This document shows positions 15,561 through 23,203 of a stretch of 64,000 nt of DNA, piece by piece (the first letter of the stretch is position 1; each line of letters opens with the position of its first letter). The stretch comes from CAZEHS01 sp964511875 (GTDB lineage Bacteria; Bacillota; Clostridia; Peptostreptococcales; Acidaminobacteraceae). Both the position numbers and the translations under genes were made by a program. The stretch is taken from NCBI GenBank assembly GCA_964511875.1, contig CAZEHS010000001.1, forward strand, positions 85,334 through 149,333. Direction: 5' to 3'. A model generated the notes under the pieces. The model searched no databases. It was not told where the DNA came from and saw only the letters and a program-made list of their open reading frames with translations.

Positions 15561-16456
15561 CAGAAACTCTTTCGCCCGATGTTCAGCAGGTATTCCCTGG
15601 ACAGCTGCGCTGTTTCCGGCAAGGTCGATACGTTCCGACTGACCATATAGATGTCATAATTCAAATCCAGATTCGGAACTTCGACCACCTTCATGTTTTT
15701 TTTGTAGAGCTCGTGCTTAACGGCTTCGTAAGGTACGAATGCCATCCCATATCCGTTAAGTACCGACGAAATGACGGATGTCATGGAGTCCGCATTGAAA
15801 ATGACATTCAGGTGCCCACGCTGCATATGCAGCGGCTTTAGTGCAGCATCCAGATGAACGCAGATTTTCTGATCCATCGTGCACATGATCAGCTCCACAT
15901 CAACCAGGTCTTCAATCCGCAGCATATCTTTCACATGGTAGTCAGCCTTTGCCACCAATACGACCTTCTCCTGACCCAGCTTATGGTATTCCAAAAGAGA
16001 ATCTGCCTGTCCAACGGCATCGATAAATCCGAAATCGGCCAGACCATCCCGGACGTCTGCGATTATCTCATCAACATTCTTGTCGATGAGCTTATAGCTG
16101 AATGCCGGGTATTTCTTTTTGATCCGATAGATCATGCATGGAAGTGAATAGGCCGACAGTGATCGGGTGCCGATGATTGTAACCTGGTTTCGATTGGCAT
16201 CGAAATCCTTCAAGTCAGCAAGCATCTGATCGTAATTCTTCACGATTTTCTGCGCATACTTGAGAGCGATTTCACCTCGCGGAGTCGGCGAAACACCTTT
16301 GTTGCTTCTGAAAAGCATTTCGTAGCCCAAGTCTTCCTCCAGCTTGTGAATCAGCTGGCTCATGGCCGACTGCGATACGTGAACCTTTTGTGCAGCCTTG
16401 GAAATGCTCTTTTCTTCTATGATATGCAGAAAGTATCTCAGTGAATCCATGTACAT
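15557..16456 (-). CDS. LysR-family regulator of the sulfur locus
   Basis: The 299-residue protein has the N-terminal winged helix (SISKAAQKVHVSQSAMSQLIHKLE) split here for length as residues of the usual LysR HTH, and a C-terminal two-lobed effector domain. ATG 16456 has GGAGG 8 nt upstream. It is divergent from the YeeE-TusA-YedE-TrxR-like operon, the usual LysR layout, with a 15-bp palindrome in the shared intergenic space. It therefore probably controls that operon and itself in response to a sulfur compound, and perhaps the rhodanese operon, which has a closely related palindrome. The effector is unknown. Confidence 0.9.
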   Translation of the reverse strand: MYMDSLRYFLHIIEEKSISKAAQKVHVSQSAMSQLIHKLEEDLGYEMLFRSNKGVSPTPRGEIALKYAQKIVKNYDQMLADLKDFDANRNQVTIIGTRSLSAYSLPCMIYRIKKKYPAFSYKLIDKNVDEIIADVRDGLADFGFIDAVGQADSLLEYHKLGQEKVVLVAKADYHVKDMLRIEDLVDVELIMCTMDQKICVHLDAALKPLHMQRGHLNVIFNADSMTSVISSVLNGYGMAFVPYEAVKHELYKKNMKVVEVPNLDLNYDIYMVSRNVSTLPETAQLSREYLLNIGRKSFC

Positions 16457-16517
16457 GATCAACACCTCCCAGTTCTCACAATCGCATATTTGAAATAACT
16501 ATAGCATAATAAAGTCC

Positions 16518-16532
16518 ATAAGTAATACTTAT
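16518..16532. promoter_or_regulatory. 15-bp palindrome in the LysR/YeeE intergenic region
   Basis: ATAAGTAATACTTAT is a perfect 7-1-7 palindrome about 104 nt before the YeeE start and 62 nt before the LysR start. It contains the T-N11-A pattern of LysR sites. A near copy, differing at two central positions, precedes the rhodanese operon (8567-8581). Confidence 0.68.
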
Positions 16533-16635
16533 ACTGCATAAGCAACATGGTCGTTCATTCAGCATTCAACATGATAAACTATTAACGGGAACAGATACAC
16601 GCTATGACAAGTGAATTAAAAAAGGAGCGTATCAA

Positions 16636-17340
16636 ATGAGCGAGAACGGAACCCCTACCGGGTCCATCAGAAGATCTTCGGCACGATCAGGCGCACGGGC
16701 CAAGCCCGCAAAAAGCCAGTTGCCGCAGGCTCTCCTTGTCTTGGTTGCACTTGCGGCAATCGGCCTGGCTCTTCACAAACTGACCGACGGTGCCGCCTGG
16801 TACTTCGTAACCGGTTTGGCCTTCGGTTATATTCTGCAGCGATCGAGATTCTGCTTTACCGCTTCCATGCGGGACCCTTATCTGACGAAGGGAACTTCCC
16901 TGACAAGAGCGGTACTTGTGGCTTTTGCCATCACCACCATCGGCTTCACAGCCATCAAATTCGGATATTTCAATGCAGGTCTCCCGATACCAGGAATGAG
17001 CTACGTTGTTCCAATCAGTTTTGCAACCATCGCCGGAGCTCTTCTATTCGGCACTGGCATGGTCATCGCCGGCGGCTGCGCCTCCGGGACTCTTATGCGT
17101 GTCGGTGAAGGCTTCTACATGAACATGATTTCTTTTGTGTTTTTCATCGTCGGTTCCCTATGGGGCGCTCACGATTTCGGCTGGTGGAAATATCACTTCA
17201 TATCCAAGGGACCATCAGTCTTCTTACCGGATGTATTCGGCTGGTTTGGCGCCGTTGTGATTCAACTTCTCGTTATCTTCCTGCTCTTTGTTGGTGCAGA
17301 GAAGTATCAGCAAGCATTCAGCAAACAGGACAGTCACTGA
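16636..17340 (+). CDS. YeeE/YedE-family transporter, first half (TsuA-like)
   Basis: The 234-residue membrane protein has a basic, Ser/Arg-rich N-terminal tail of about 35 residues, then five to six hydrophobic segments. Conserved cysteines are in SRFCFTASMRD and VIAGGCASGTL, the signatures of YeeE/YedE (TsuA) proteins, which move thiosulfate or other sulfur species using cysteine relays. At this length it is about half to two thirds of TsuA; the partner half is encoded at 17632-18189 with the TusA gene in between. AAAGGAGCG precedes ATG 16636. The pair probably forms one heteromeric channel. Thiosulfate as substrate is inferred from family; selenium-related YedE proteins are an alternative. 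Confidence 0.9.
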   Translation: MSENGTPTGSIRRSSARSGARAKPAKSQLPQALLVLVALAAIGLALHKLTDGAAWYFVTGLAFGYILQRSRFCFTASMRDPYLTKGTSLTRAVLVAFAITTIGFTAIKFGYFNAGLPIPGMSYVVPISFATIAGALLFGTGMVIAGGCASGTLMRVGEGFYMNMISFVFFIVGSLWGAHDFGWWKYHFISKGPSVFLPDVFGWFGAVVIQLLVIFLLFVGAEKYQQAFSKQDSH

Positions 17341-17374
17341 TTTCAAAATCAATCTCACACTATGGAGGCAAATT

Positions 17375-17602
17375 ATGAAAGAAGTAATTTTAGATTGCAT
17401 GGGCGAGGCTTGCCCTGTACCACTTATCAAGGCACAAAAGAAAATCGATGAACTGGCTGTCGGCGATGTGCTGATCATTCAGATCGATCATAGCTGCGCC
17501 ATGAAAAACCTGCCCGATTGGGCACGGGACAATGGTCATAACGTCGAGGTTGAAGAAGTTTCAGATGGCGAATGGGAAGTTATTGTCGAGAAAACTGTTT
17601 AA
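17375..17602 (+). CDS. TusA-family sulfur carrier (TsuB-like)
   Basis: The 75-residue protein has CMGEACPVPLIKA, with the CPxP cysteine that carries sulfane sulfur. GGAGGCAAATT precedes ATG 17375. It sits between the two halves of the YeeE/YedE transporter. In known TsuA-TsuB pairs the TusA-type partner accepts sulfur from the transported thiosulfate on the inner face; the same role is likely here. It is similar to the TusA at 15339-15560. Confidence 0.93.
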   Translation: MKEVILDCMGEACPVPLIKAQKKIDELAVGDVLIIQIDHSCAMKNLPDWARDNGHNVEVEEVSDGEWEVIVEKTV

Positions 17603-17631
17603 GGGCCAGTCGATAATCAGGAGGTCCAACC

Positions 17632-18189
17632 GTGAGTGAATTAAATGAACGCTTACTGGCAATCACCAGTAACGAAAATTATAAGAAATGGTTGAAAACG
17701 GCCTGGCCATATTACACCGGTGCTGTACTGCTGTCACTCTTCCAGATCGTCACCCTTGCAACGACCGGTACTCCATGGGGTGTTTCCGGTACGTTTGCCA
17801 ACTGGGGGGCATGGATCTACGAATTTCTTGGCGGCAGTGTGGATAAATGGTATTACTTCGCAGGCGAAGGCGCCCAAGCCACCCTGGACAAGGGAGTGCT
17901 TAACAACCCTGAATCCTGGCGCAACATAGGTATCATTTTAGGCGCGCTGCTTGCTGTACTGTTGGCATCCCAGTTCAAGATCAAGAAAATCAAATCCAAA
18001 CGTCAGGTCGTTGCTGCCGTACTGGGCGGCCTGCTGATGGGCTATGGCGCACGAATCGCTTTCGGCTGCAATATAGGAGCACTCTTCGGCGGTATTGCAT
18101 CACTTTCACTGTCCGGTTGGGTTTTCGGTTTCTTCATGTTTTTCGGAGCCATCCTGGGCAGCAAGCTGCTGGTTAAATTCTTCATGTGA
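17632..18189 (+). CDS. YeeE/YedE-family transporter, second half
   Basis: The 185-residue protein has about four hydrophobic segments. Its C-terminal part carries the YeeE/YedE repeat motif GYGARIAFGCNIGALFGG with one conserved cysteine. It starts with GTG 17632 behind CAGGAGGTCCAACC. Together with the 234-residue protein upstream it makes up the full set of YeeE repeats, so the transporter is encoded as two genes flanking tusA. The loop between the first two hydrophobic segments (about residues 45-85) is long, Trp/Gly-rich and not typical of TsuA. Confidence 0.9.
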   Translation: MSELNERLLAITSNENYKKWLKTAWPYYTGAVLLSLFQIVTLATTGTPWGVSGTFANWGAWIYEFLGGSVDKWYYFAGEGAQATLDKGVLNNPESWRNIGIILGALLAVLLASQFKIKKIKSKRQVVAAVLGGLLMGYGARIAFGCNIGALFGGIASLSLSGWVFGFFMFFGAILGSKLLVKFFM

Positions 18190-18235
18190 TCCAACTAACC
18201 CACTGCACATACCAACCCACCCGGGAGGTTAATAA

Positions 18236-19486
18236 ATGGCAAGAGAAAAGGTCGTTGAGAATTATGATGTCATCATTATCGGCGGAGGTGCCGCAGGGCT
18301 GACCGCCGGCATATATGCCAGCCGTGCGCGGCTGAAGACACTGCTCCTTGAAAAAGGGCTGGTGGGCGGATTGGCCACCTACACCAATGAGATCGAGAAC
18401 TATCCCGGCTTCCCTGACAAACCCAAGGGAGAAGGAATCACCAATCTCATGAAGGAACAGGCCAAGAACATGGGCGTTGTCTTCAAGTTGACCGATGTGA
18501 AATCTGTTGAGCTGCAGGGTGAAGTGAAACGGGTAGAAACCTTCCGCAACATTTTCACCGCCAAGACAGTCATCCTGGCTACCGGAGGAAGGCCCCGCAT
18601 AACAAAGGCTGAAAACGAAGAGAAGTTTCTTTTCGATAAAGGAATCTCCTTTTGCGCCACCTGTGATGCCGCCGCCAACACGGACAAGACCGTTGTGGTG
18701 ATCGGCAGCGGTGATGCCGCCATCGAAGAGGGCATGTTCCTCACCAAATTCGCAAAGAAGGTAATTGTTTCAGTCCTTCATAATGAAGGAAAAATGGACT
18801 GCAATGAAATTGCCAAGGAAGCGGCCCTGAAGAACCCCAAGATGGAATTCATCTGGAATTCCACCGTCAAACGGTTTGAAGGCGAAGACCGACTTGAGCG
18901 CGTCATCATGCGCGACCTGCGTACGGATGAAGAAATTGCCGTTCCCTGCGACAACTGCTTCGAGTTTATCGGATATATACCGAACACGGAGATATTCAAG
19001 GACCAGATCAAATTGACCGGAGCAGGCTACATCATCACCAATGAGAAGATGGACACGAATATTGAAGGCGTCTTCGCTGCCGGCGATGTACGGGATAAGT
19101 GGCTCAAGCAGGTAGCTACTGCAGTCGGAGATGGGGCCATAGCGGGCTATGCAGCGGAGAAATACATCGCAGAAAGCGAAGTTTTCAACGATGTCATCCT
19201 ACAGAAGGAAAAACCCGGCCTGACGTTCATCTACAATGCCGTACACGCCGAAAGCCGGGATTTCCTGATTGAAATCGAGCGGATCGAAGCTCATTTTGAA
19301 AGCAAACTTGTAGTCAACCGCGTGGACATCTATAAATCCAGCGGCATTGCCGACCGCCTGAATGTGGCCGAATTCCCTGCAGTAATCCTGACTGTGGATG
19401 GAAAGGTTCGCGATCGTTTCATCGGTCACCTGAGCGCTGACCGGATTATCAGCGAACTGGATAGCATCTGCACTGAATGTCAATGA
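18236..19486 (+). CDS. Thioredoxin-reductase-like flavoprotein with C-terminal thioredoxin-like domain and CTEC tail
   Basis: The 416-residue protein has the TrxR core: FAD motif GGGAAG (about 16-21), CATC at 140-143, NAD(P)H motif GSGDAA (about 157-162), and GVFAAGDV. Beyond residue about 310 it continues with a thioredoxin-like fold (LTFIYNAVHAESRD; EFPAVILTVDGKV) in which the CxxC position reads NAVHAE, so no active cysteines remain there. The last five residues are CTECQ, giving a CxxC pair at the very C-terminus. GGGAGG precedes ATG 18236. As the last gene of the YeeE-TusA operon it may release sulfide from the TusA persulfide or from polysulfide. The role is inferred from context. Confidence 0.9.
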   Translation: MAREKVVENYDVIIIGGGAAGLTAGIYASRARLKTLLLEKGLVGGLATYTNEIENYPGFPDKPKGEGITNLMKEQAKNMGVVFKLTDVKSVELQGEVKRVETFRNIFTAKTVILATGGRPRITKAENEEKFLFDKGISFCATCDAAANTDKTVVVIGSGDAAIEEGMFLTKFAKKVIVSVLHNEGKMDCNEIAKEAALKNPKMEFIWNSTVKRFEGEDRLERVIMRDLRTDEEIAVPCDNCFEFIGYIPNTEIFKDQIKLTGAGYIITNEKMDTNIEGVFAAGDVRDKWLKQVATAVGDGAIAGYAAEKYIAESEVFNDVILQKEKPGLTFIYNAVHAESRDFLIEIERIEAHFESKLVVNRVDIYKSSGIADRLNVAEFPAVILTVDGKVRDRFIGHLSADRIISELDSICTECQ

Positions 19487-19498
19487 TCATGACCCTAA

Positions 19499-19539
19499 CG
19501 TAAAGAGCGACACTGCCATAGGCGGTGTCGCTCTTTACG
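19499..19539. terminator. Bidirectional terminator (TrxR-like / Fe-S membrane protein)
   Basis: A 19-bp stem with one mismatch: CGTAAAGAGCGACACTGCC, 3-nt loop, and its inverse, with A/T runs on both sides. It separates the convergent reductase and Fe-S membrane protein genes. Confidence 0.85.
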
Positions 19540-19556
19540 TGGCAGTTTCAGCACGA

Positions 19557-20033
19557 TTAAGCTGCTTTGTTCTTCTGATAAGTCGTTATCAGGCCTGTCG
19601 CATGTCCCATCGGACATACCTGACACCAACTGCGGGGCTGATAGATGATCCCTATCAGGGTTCCTACTGCAAGAGATACTACCATGAAGCGTAGCAAAGC
19701 CATTCCGATCACAAAAATAGAGCTGTGGTGGTGATAAAGGGAAAAGGTAAGCATTGCCACCATGGCTCCCAACAATGTGTTCTTGAATGCAGCAGTCCTC
19801 ATGAAACCCGGCAGGTTATTCCTGAAGCTCAGCTTGGACAGGAACTTGCCGAAAAGAGAGCCCCTGGGGCAGTAATGAGAACAGTGGATCTTGCCGTGCC
19901 CCCTTAAAGCATGAATCATGGGGATTGTCATGCAAAGGATCGCTCCCAGCCCAAAACGCAAATCCAGAACCGATAGGATCAGGAAGGCAATCATGATGAT
20001 CCATGACCATTCCATATGTGATTTCTTTTTCAT
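19557..20033 (-). CDS. Small Fe-S (Fer4_5-like) integral membrane protein
   Basis: The 158-residue protein has four to five hydrophobic segments and two cysteine motifs: CSHYCP near 51-56 and CQVCP near 138-142 in the C-terminal third (the second has CxxCP spacing). It is a paralogue in plan of the protein at 2123-2572. A loop with HHH (SLYHHHSS) lies in the middle and could bind a metal or haem. GGAGGGAATTA precedes ATG 20033. It stands alone, behind a G/C-run palindrome of CsoR/CstR type. A membrane electron carrier role linked to sulfur or metal stress is inferred. Confidence 0.8.
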   Translation of the reverse strand: MKKKSHMEWSWIIMIAFLILSVLDLRFGLGAILCMTIPMIHALRGHGKIHCSHYCPRGSLFGKFLSKLSFRNNLPGFMRTAAFKNTLLGAMVAMLTFSLYHHHSSIFVIGMALLRFMVVSLAVGTLIGIIYQPRSWCQVCPMGHATGLITTYQKNKAA

Positions 20034-20055
20034 TAATTCCCTCCAAATTTGTATT

Positions 20056-20079
20056 ACCCCTCCCCCTATAGGGGGGGTT
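20056..20079 (-). promoter_or_regulatory. CsoR/CstR-type operator upstream of the Fe-S membrane protein
   Basis: CCCCCTATAGGGGG (20062-20075) is a perfect palindrome, extended to ACCCC-T-CCCCC-TATA-GGGGGGG-T. AT-rich promoter-like sequence lies on both sides. The pattern parallels ACCCCC-N5-GGGGGT before the FmdB gene, suggesting shared control. The rest of the 20034-20252 gap holds the leader of the DUF2680 gene with TATACT at 20200-20205 as a possible -10. Confidence 0.55.
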
Positions 20080-20252
20080 CTTGTATACTATATAACATGT
20101 CTCCAATAGCGTCAACCCTAGATACTCCTGAGAATGAATTTGAAGCGAATGACATACTTCTTTCACATCTGCGACAAACTTTCGTCACATTTCTTTCCTA
20201 TACTGAATACAAGCTTAATAATAAGCATACACAAAAAAGGAGCGTGGAATTG

Positions 20253-20726
20253 ATGAAACGATTTCAAAAAATGATTGGATTGGCAGCAGCAATAGGGATT
20301 CTCAGTATTTCAGGGGCCGTCTATGCAGATATTCTGAAAACACCGGCATCCTTGGCAGCAGAGCTTACAGGCAAAACAGTGACTGAGGTCACCGAAGCAA
20401 GGCTTGAAGGTAAAACCTATGGAACTCAGGCTAAGGACGCCGGGCAGCTGGAAGAATTCCAGAATCAGATGATTGAGATCAAAGCAGATCTTCTCGAGCA
20501 GCGTGTGAAGGATGGCGTGATGACACAGGAAAGAGCTGACGAAATCCTGGCAGCCATCAAAGCAAACCAAGCCAACTGTGACGGGACAGGATCAGCTCAA
20601 ATCGGCAGGAAACTTGGTGCAGGATTTGGCGGCGGCATGGGTCAGGGCGCTGGAATGGGACAAGGAATGGGCCTTAGGGACGGAAGCCATGGCGGCATGG
20701 GTTTTGGCAGAAATGTAACTGAGTAA
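20253..20726 (+). CDS. DUF2680-family exported protein
   Basis: The 157-residue protein has a signal peptide (MKRFQKMIGLAAAIGILSI, cleavage near VYA) and then the DUF2680 domain (TPASLAAELTGKTVTEV; RVKDGVMTQERADEILAAI). It ends in a Gly/Met-rich tail with GGGMGQGAGMGQGMG type repeats. ATG 20253 is chosen because AAGGAG lies 10 nt upstream and a signal peptide follows; the in-frame ATG far upstream lacks an RBS. The family has no firm function; its paired helices resemble those of periplasmic chaperone-like or metal-sensing proteins. Met-rich tails often bind copper, so a metal role is possible but unproven. Confidence 0.88.
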   Translation: MKRFQKMIGLAAAIGILSISGAVYADILKTPASLAAELTGKTVTEVTEARLEGKTYGTQAKDAGQLEEFQNQMIEIKADLLEQRVKDGVMTQERADEILAAIKANQANCDGTGSAQIGRKLGAGFGGGMGQGAGMGQGMGLRDGSHGGMGFGRNVTE

Positions 20727-20743
20727 AAATCCTGATCAATGTT

Positions 20744-20790
20744 AAAAGCAGCTGAATGACCCAGAATCGATGGGCCATTCAGCTGCTTTT
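20744..20790. terminator. Convergent terminator (DUF2680 / methyltransferase)
   Basis: AAAAGCAGCTGAATG-A-CCCA pairs with TGGGCCATTCAGCTGCTTTT, one bulge, ending in TTTT. It serves both convergent genes. Confidence 0.85.
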
Positions 20791-20806
20791 CATTTTCATT
20801 AGCGGT

Positions 20807-21385
20807 TCAAATGTGTCTCACTGCAGTAACCATATAGAAATCTTCCCCTAAGGGTATCGGTGATTGAGGATTCCAACCGGCTTCTGTCAGCATCACGCTC
20901 AATTTCTCAGGCGAAATCCGTTTATGAAGAGGCGGTCCTTGAGGCTGGTCTATGACACTCCACTCGATGATACTGATTTTACCGCCTGGAATCACTGCTT
21001 CTGAGGCCAAACGAAAAAAACGGACCAGATCCGGCAGTTCATGAGCAACATGACACAGTAAGGCCTGATGAACCGGTTCGTCTTCCCATTTCAATTCCAT
21101 CAGGTCCTGCCTGATGATGATAAGAGGTTCAGGGTGATCAGAAAGATTCATCAGCATCCGATCAATCAGGGCTTGCGATCGCTCGACTGCATAGACTCTT
21201 CCCTGTTTACCGACTATGTTCAGCGCAGGTATGACAAAAACCCCTGTTCCACTGCCAAAATCTGCGAAGCTGTCACCGGATTTCAATCCCAGGTCAAGCA
21301 GTGTCTTCTCCGGATTGAGATTTTTCAATCTGTCAGGCCGCTCCAGCTTTGCCCATGATTCTTCCTTAAAGATTCCATCGTGCAT
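20807..21385 (-). CDS. Class I SAM-dependent methyltransferase
   Basis: The 192-residue protein has the AdoMet motif DFGSGTGVF near residue 43-51, an acidic end of the next strand (YAVERS) and a post-motif typical of UbiE-like enzymes (GGKISIIEW). Substrate is unknown. AAGGAGG precedes ATG 21385. It begins 15 nt after the histidine kinase and so appears to be co-transcribed with the two-component system. Confidence 0.88.
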   Translation of the reverse strand: MHDGIFKEESWAKLERPDRLKNLNPEKTLLDLGLKSGDSFADFGSGTGVFVIPALNIVGKQGRVYAVERSQALIDRMLMNLSDHPEPLIIIRQDLMELKWEDEPVHQALLCHVAHELPDLVRFFRLASEAVIPGGKISIIEWSVIDQPQGPPLHKRISPEKLSVMLTEAGWNPQSPIPLGEDFYMVTAVRHI

Positions 21386-21400
21386 ATGTCTTCCTCCTTG

Positions 21401-23203
21401 TCATCCCTCATGGGGAAACCCGATTGTGAACTCTGTCCCTTCACCTGATACGCTGGTCACTGTAACAACTCCACTGTGCAGGTCAATCAGCCGTTTTGCA
21501 ATGGAAAGCCCCAACCCTGTCCCGCTGCTTTCCCTGGATGTATCGCTCTGGTAGAACCGATCCCAGATGTAAGGCAGCTCCTCCGGAGAGATTCCATAGC
21601 CCTGATCCTGAATCGTGACCTTCACCTGATCCTGCAGGACCACAGAGACGGTAATGCAGGTTTGGTCAGGGGAATATTTGATGGCGTTATCCAGGAATAT
21701 GACGAACAATTGCCTAAGCCGGTCATAATCCCCCTTGATAGGCGGGATATCCATACTGGAATTCAATTGGATCCGTATGTTTTTTTTGTCTGCCAGCTCC
21801 TGAATTCCCTTCACCGTATCCGACAGCAGACTGGGCAGATGAACCTGCTCCAAATGGACACTGATGGTTTCCGACTGCAGCCTGGACAGATCGAGCAAAT
21901 CTCCTACCAGCCGCTCCAAGGCACGGGTTTCTGCAAGAAGCCTCCCTATATAGCGTGAAACATCTTCCGGTTCAGAAATGGTCCCGTCGTCCAGTGCTTC
22001 CAGAGATCCTTTTATGACTGTCAGGGGCGTTCGGAATTCATGAGACACATTTGCCACGAAATCCCGCCTCAGCTGTTCCAGCTTCTCGCTTTCGCTGACG
22101 TCCTGCACCAGTTCCACTGCCCCATTCCCTTTTCCCTTGTTGTCTATTATGGGTGACAGGGTTAATTTCAGATGCTTTCNNNNNNNNNNCTTTCCTTTGA
22201 ATAAGCGGAGAAGTCTTGATGGGGTTTTTTCAAGCATCACCTTATCCAGTTCCTGCACAAGTCCTAATTCCGCAAAATCAGCCGAAACAGAATCCAAGGG
22301 ATATGGATTTCCTGTACCCATGATTTCTCCGAGATTGGAATTCGCATTCAGAGGGATCGAGTCAGGTCCAAATGATATGATCCCCTCAGAAATGCTGGAG
22401 ATTATATCACCGAGTTTCCCTTTCTCCTGATAGAGCAGATCCATTGTCTTGCTCAGTTCAGAGGCGAGCAGATCCAGCGAACTGCCTAACTGCCCCAATT
22501 CATCCTGACGGTCGATATGTGCGCGGGTTTCATAATTCCCCTCAACCATGGCTAATGCAACACGGTTCATCTGTTTCAACGGTTTTGTGAATCGCATGGA
22601 ATAAGTGATCCCCAGACCTGACGCTACAATCAGAGCCGCTGCAAGACTGATCATCAGGATTGCAGATGCTTTATCCATGGTTTCTGAGATACCCATGACT
22701 GGGGCATGAAGAAGAATCATTCCCACAACCTGACGGCTATCATCGATGATGGGTGTTCCCACAGTAAGGGTAGCTTCACTGTATAGACTGCTGAAGCTTT
22801 CACTTACGGAGTCCTTACCGGCCAGTACCTGGCGAATCACTTCAGACGCTTCCAAAGGCAGAGGCTCAGTACTCAGGCTATGGGGCTGGATTCCGGCTCC
22901 CATTCCCATTCCAATCAGCTCCCAGGGCTTCCCTTGTGAATCCAGTATCCATACATCAGAATCGGTCATGGTATTGAGAAATCGCACGAAGCCTCCCATT
23001 CCACGGATTCCGCCTCCAGCTGCAGAGGCTTCAGTCATGATGCCGGCAATGCTGTGAGCCCTATCCATCATCATCTTTTCACGGCTGTCAAATGCATACT
23101 GCCGGAACATCTGTATGAAGAATACACCTACTGTCAGCATTGAAATCAGAACAATGATGACGAAGCCTGCGGTAAGTTGAAACGCGATCTTTTTCCTAAT
23201 CAT
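21401..23203 (-). CDS. Membrane sensor histidine kinase (PhoR/WalK type), contains an assembly gap
   Basis: About 600 residues: TM1 (about 8-31), an extracytoplasmic sensor of about 145 residues rich in Gly/Met, TM2 (about 180-203), HAMP (204-256), PAS-like region (262-375), HisKA with phospho-His388 (NVSHEFRTPLT), and HATPase motifs (DNAIKYSPD; DQGYGIS; GTGLGLSIAKR). Ten N (22180-22189) fall in the PAS region near residues 339-342; the frame stays open on both sides, but the true gap length is unknown. Its start overlaps the response-regulator gene by 8 nt, so both are translated together. It phosphorylates that regulator; the signal is unknown. Confidence 0.92.
   Translation of the reverse strand: MIRKKIAFQLTAGFVIIVLISMLTVGVFFIQMFRQYAFDSREKMMMDRAHSIAGIMTEASAAGGGIRGMGGFVRFLNTMTDSDVWILDSQGKPWELIGMGMGAGIQPHSLSTEPLPLEASEVIRQVLAGKDSVSESFSSLYSEATLTVGTPIIDDSRQVVGMILLHAPVMGISETMDKASAILMISLAAALIVASGLGITYSMRFTKPLKQMNRVALAMVEGNYETRAHIDRQDELGQLGSSLDLLASELSKTMDLLYQEKGKLGDIISSISEGIISFGPDSIPLNANSNLGEIMGTGNPYPLDSVSADFAELGLVQELDKVMLEKTPSRLLRLFKGKXXXXKHLKLTLSPIIDNKGKGNGAVELVQDVSESEKLEQLRRDFVANVSHEFRTPLTVIKGSLEALDDGTISEPEDVSRYIGRLLAETRALERLVGDLLDLSRLQSETISVHLEQVHLPSLLSDTVKGIQELADKKNIRIQLNSSMDIPPIKGDYDRLRQLFVIFLDNAIKYSPDQTCITVSVVLQDQVKVTIQDQGYGISPEELPYIWDRFYQSDTSRESSGTGLGLSIAKRLIDLHSGVVTVTSVSGEGTEFTIGFPHEG
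22180..22189. other. Run of 10 N (assembly or masking gap)
   Basis: Ten undetermined bases interrupt the PAS region of the kinase gene. The flanking frames agree if exactly ten bases, or ten plus a multiple of three, are missing. Confidence 0.99.

Noticed and set aside
19482..19490. TGA after the CTECQ end of the reductase read as selenocysteine
   Set aside because: Mammalian reductases end in Cys-Sec, but here the TGA follows Gln, a second TGA follows after one codon, and no SECIS-like hairpin is evident (the nearby hairpin is a bidirectional terminator).
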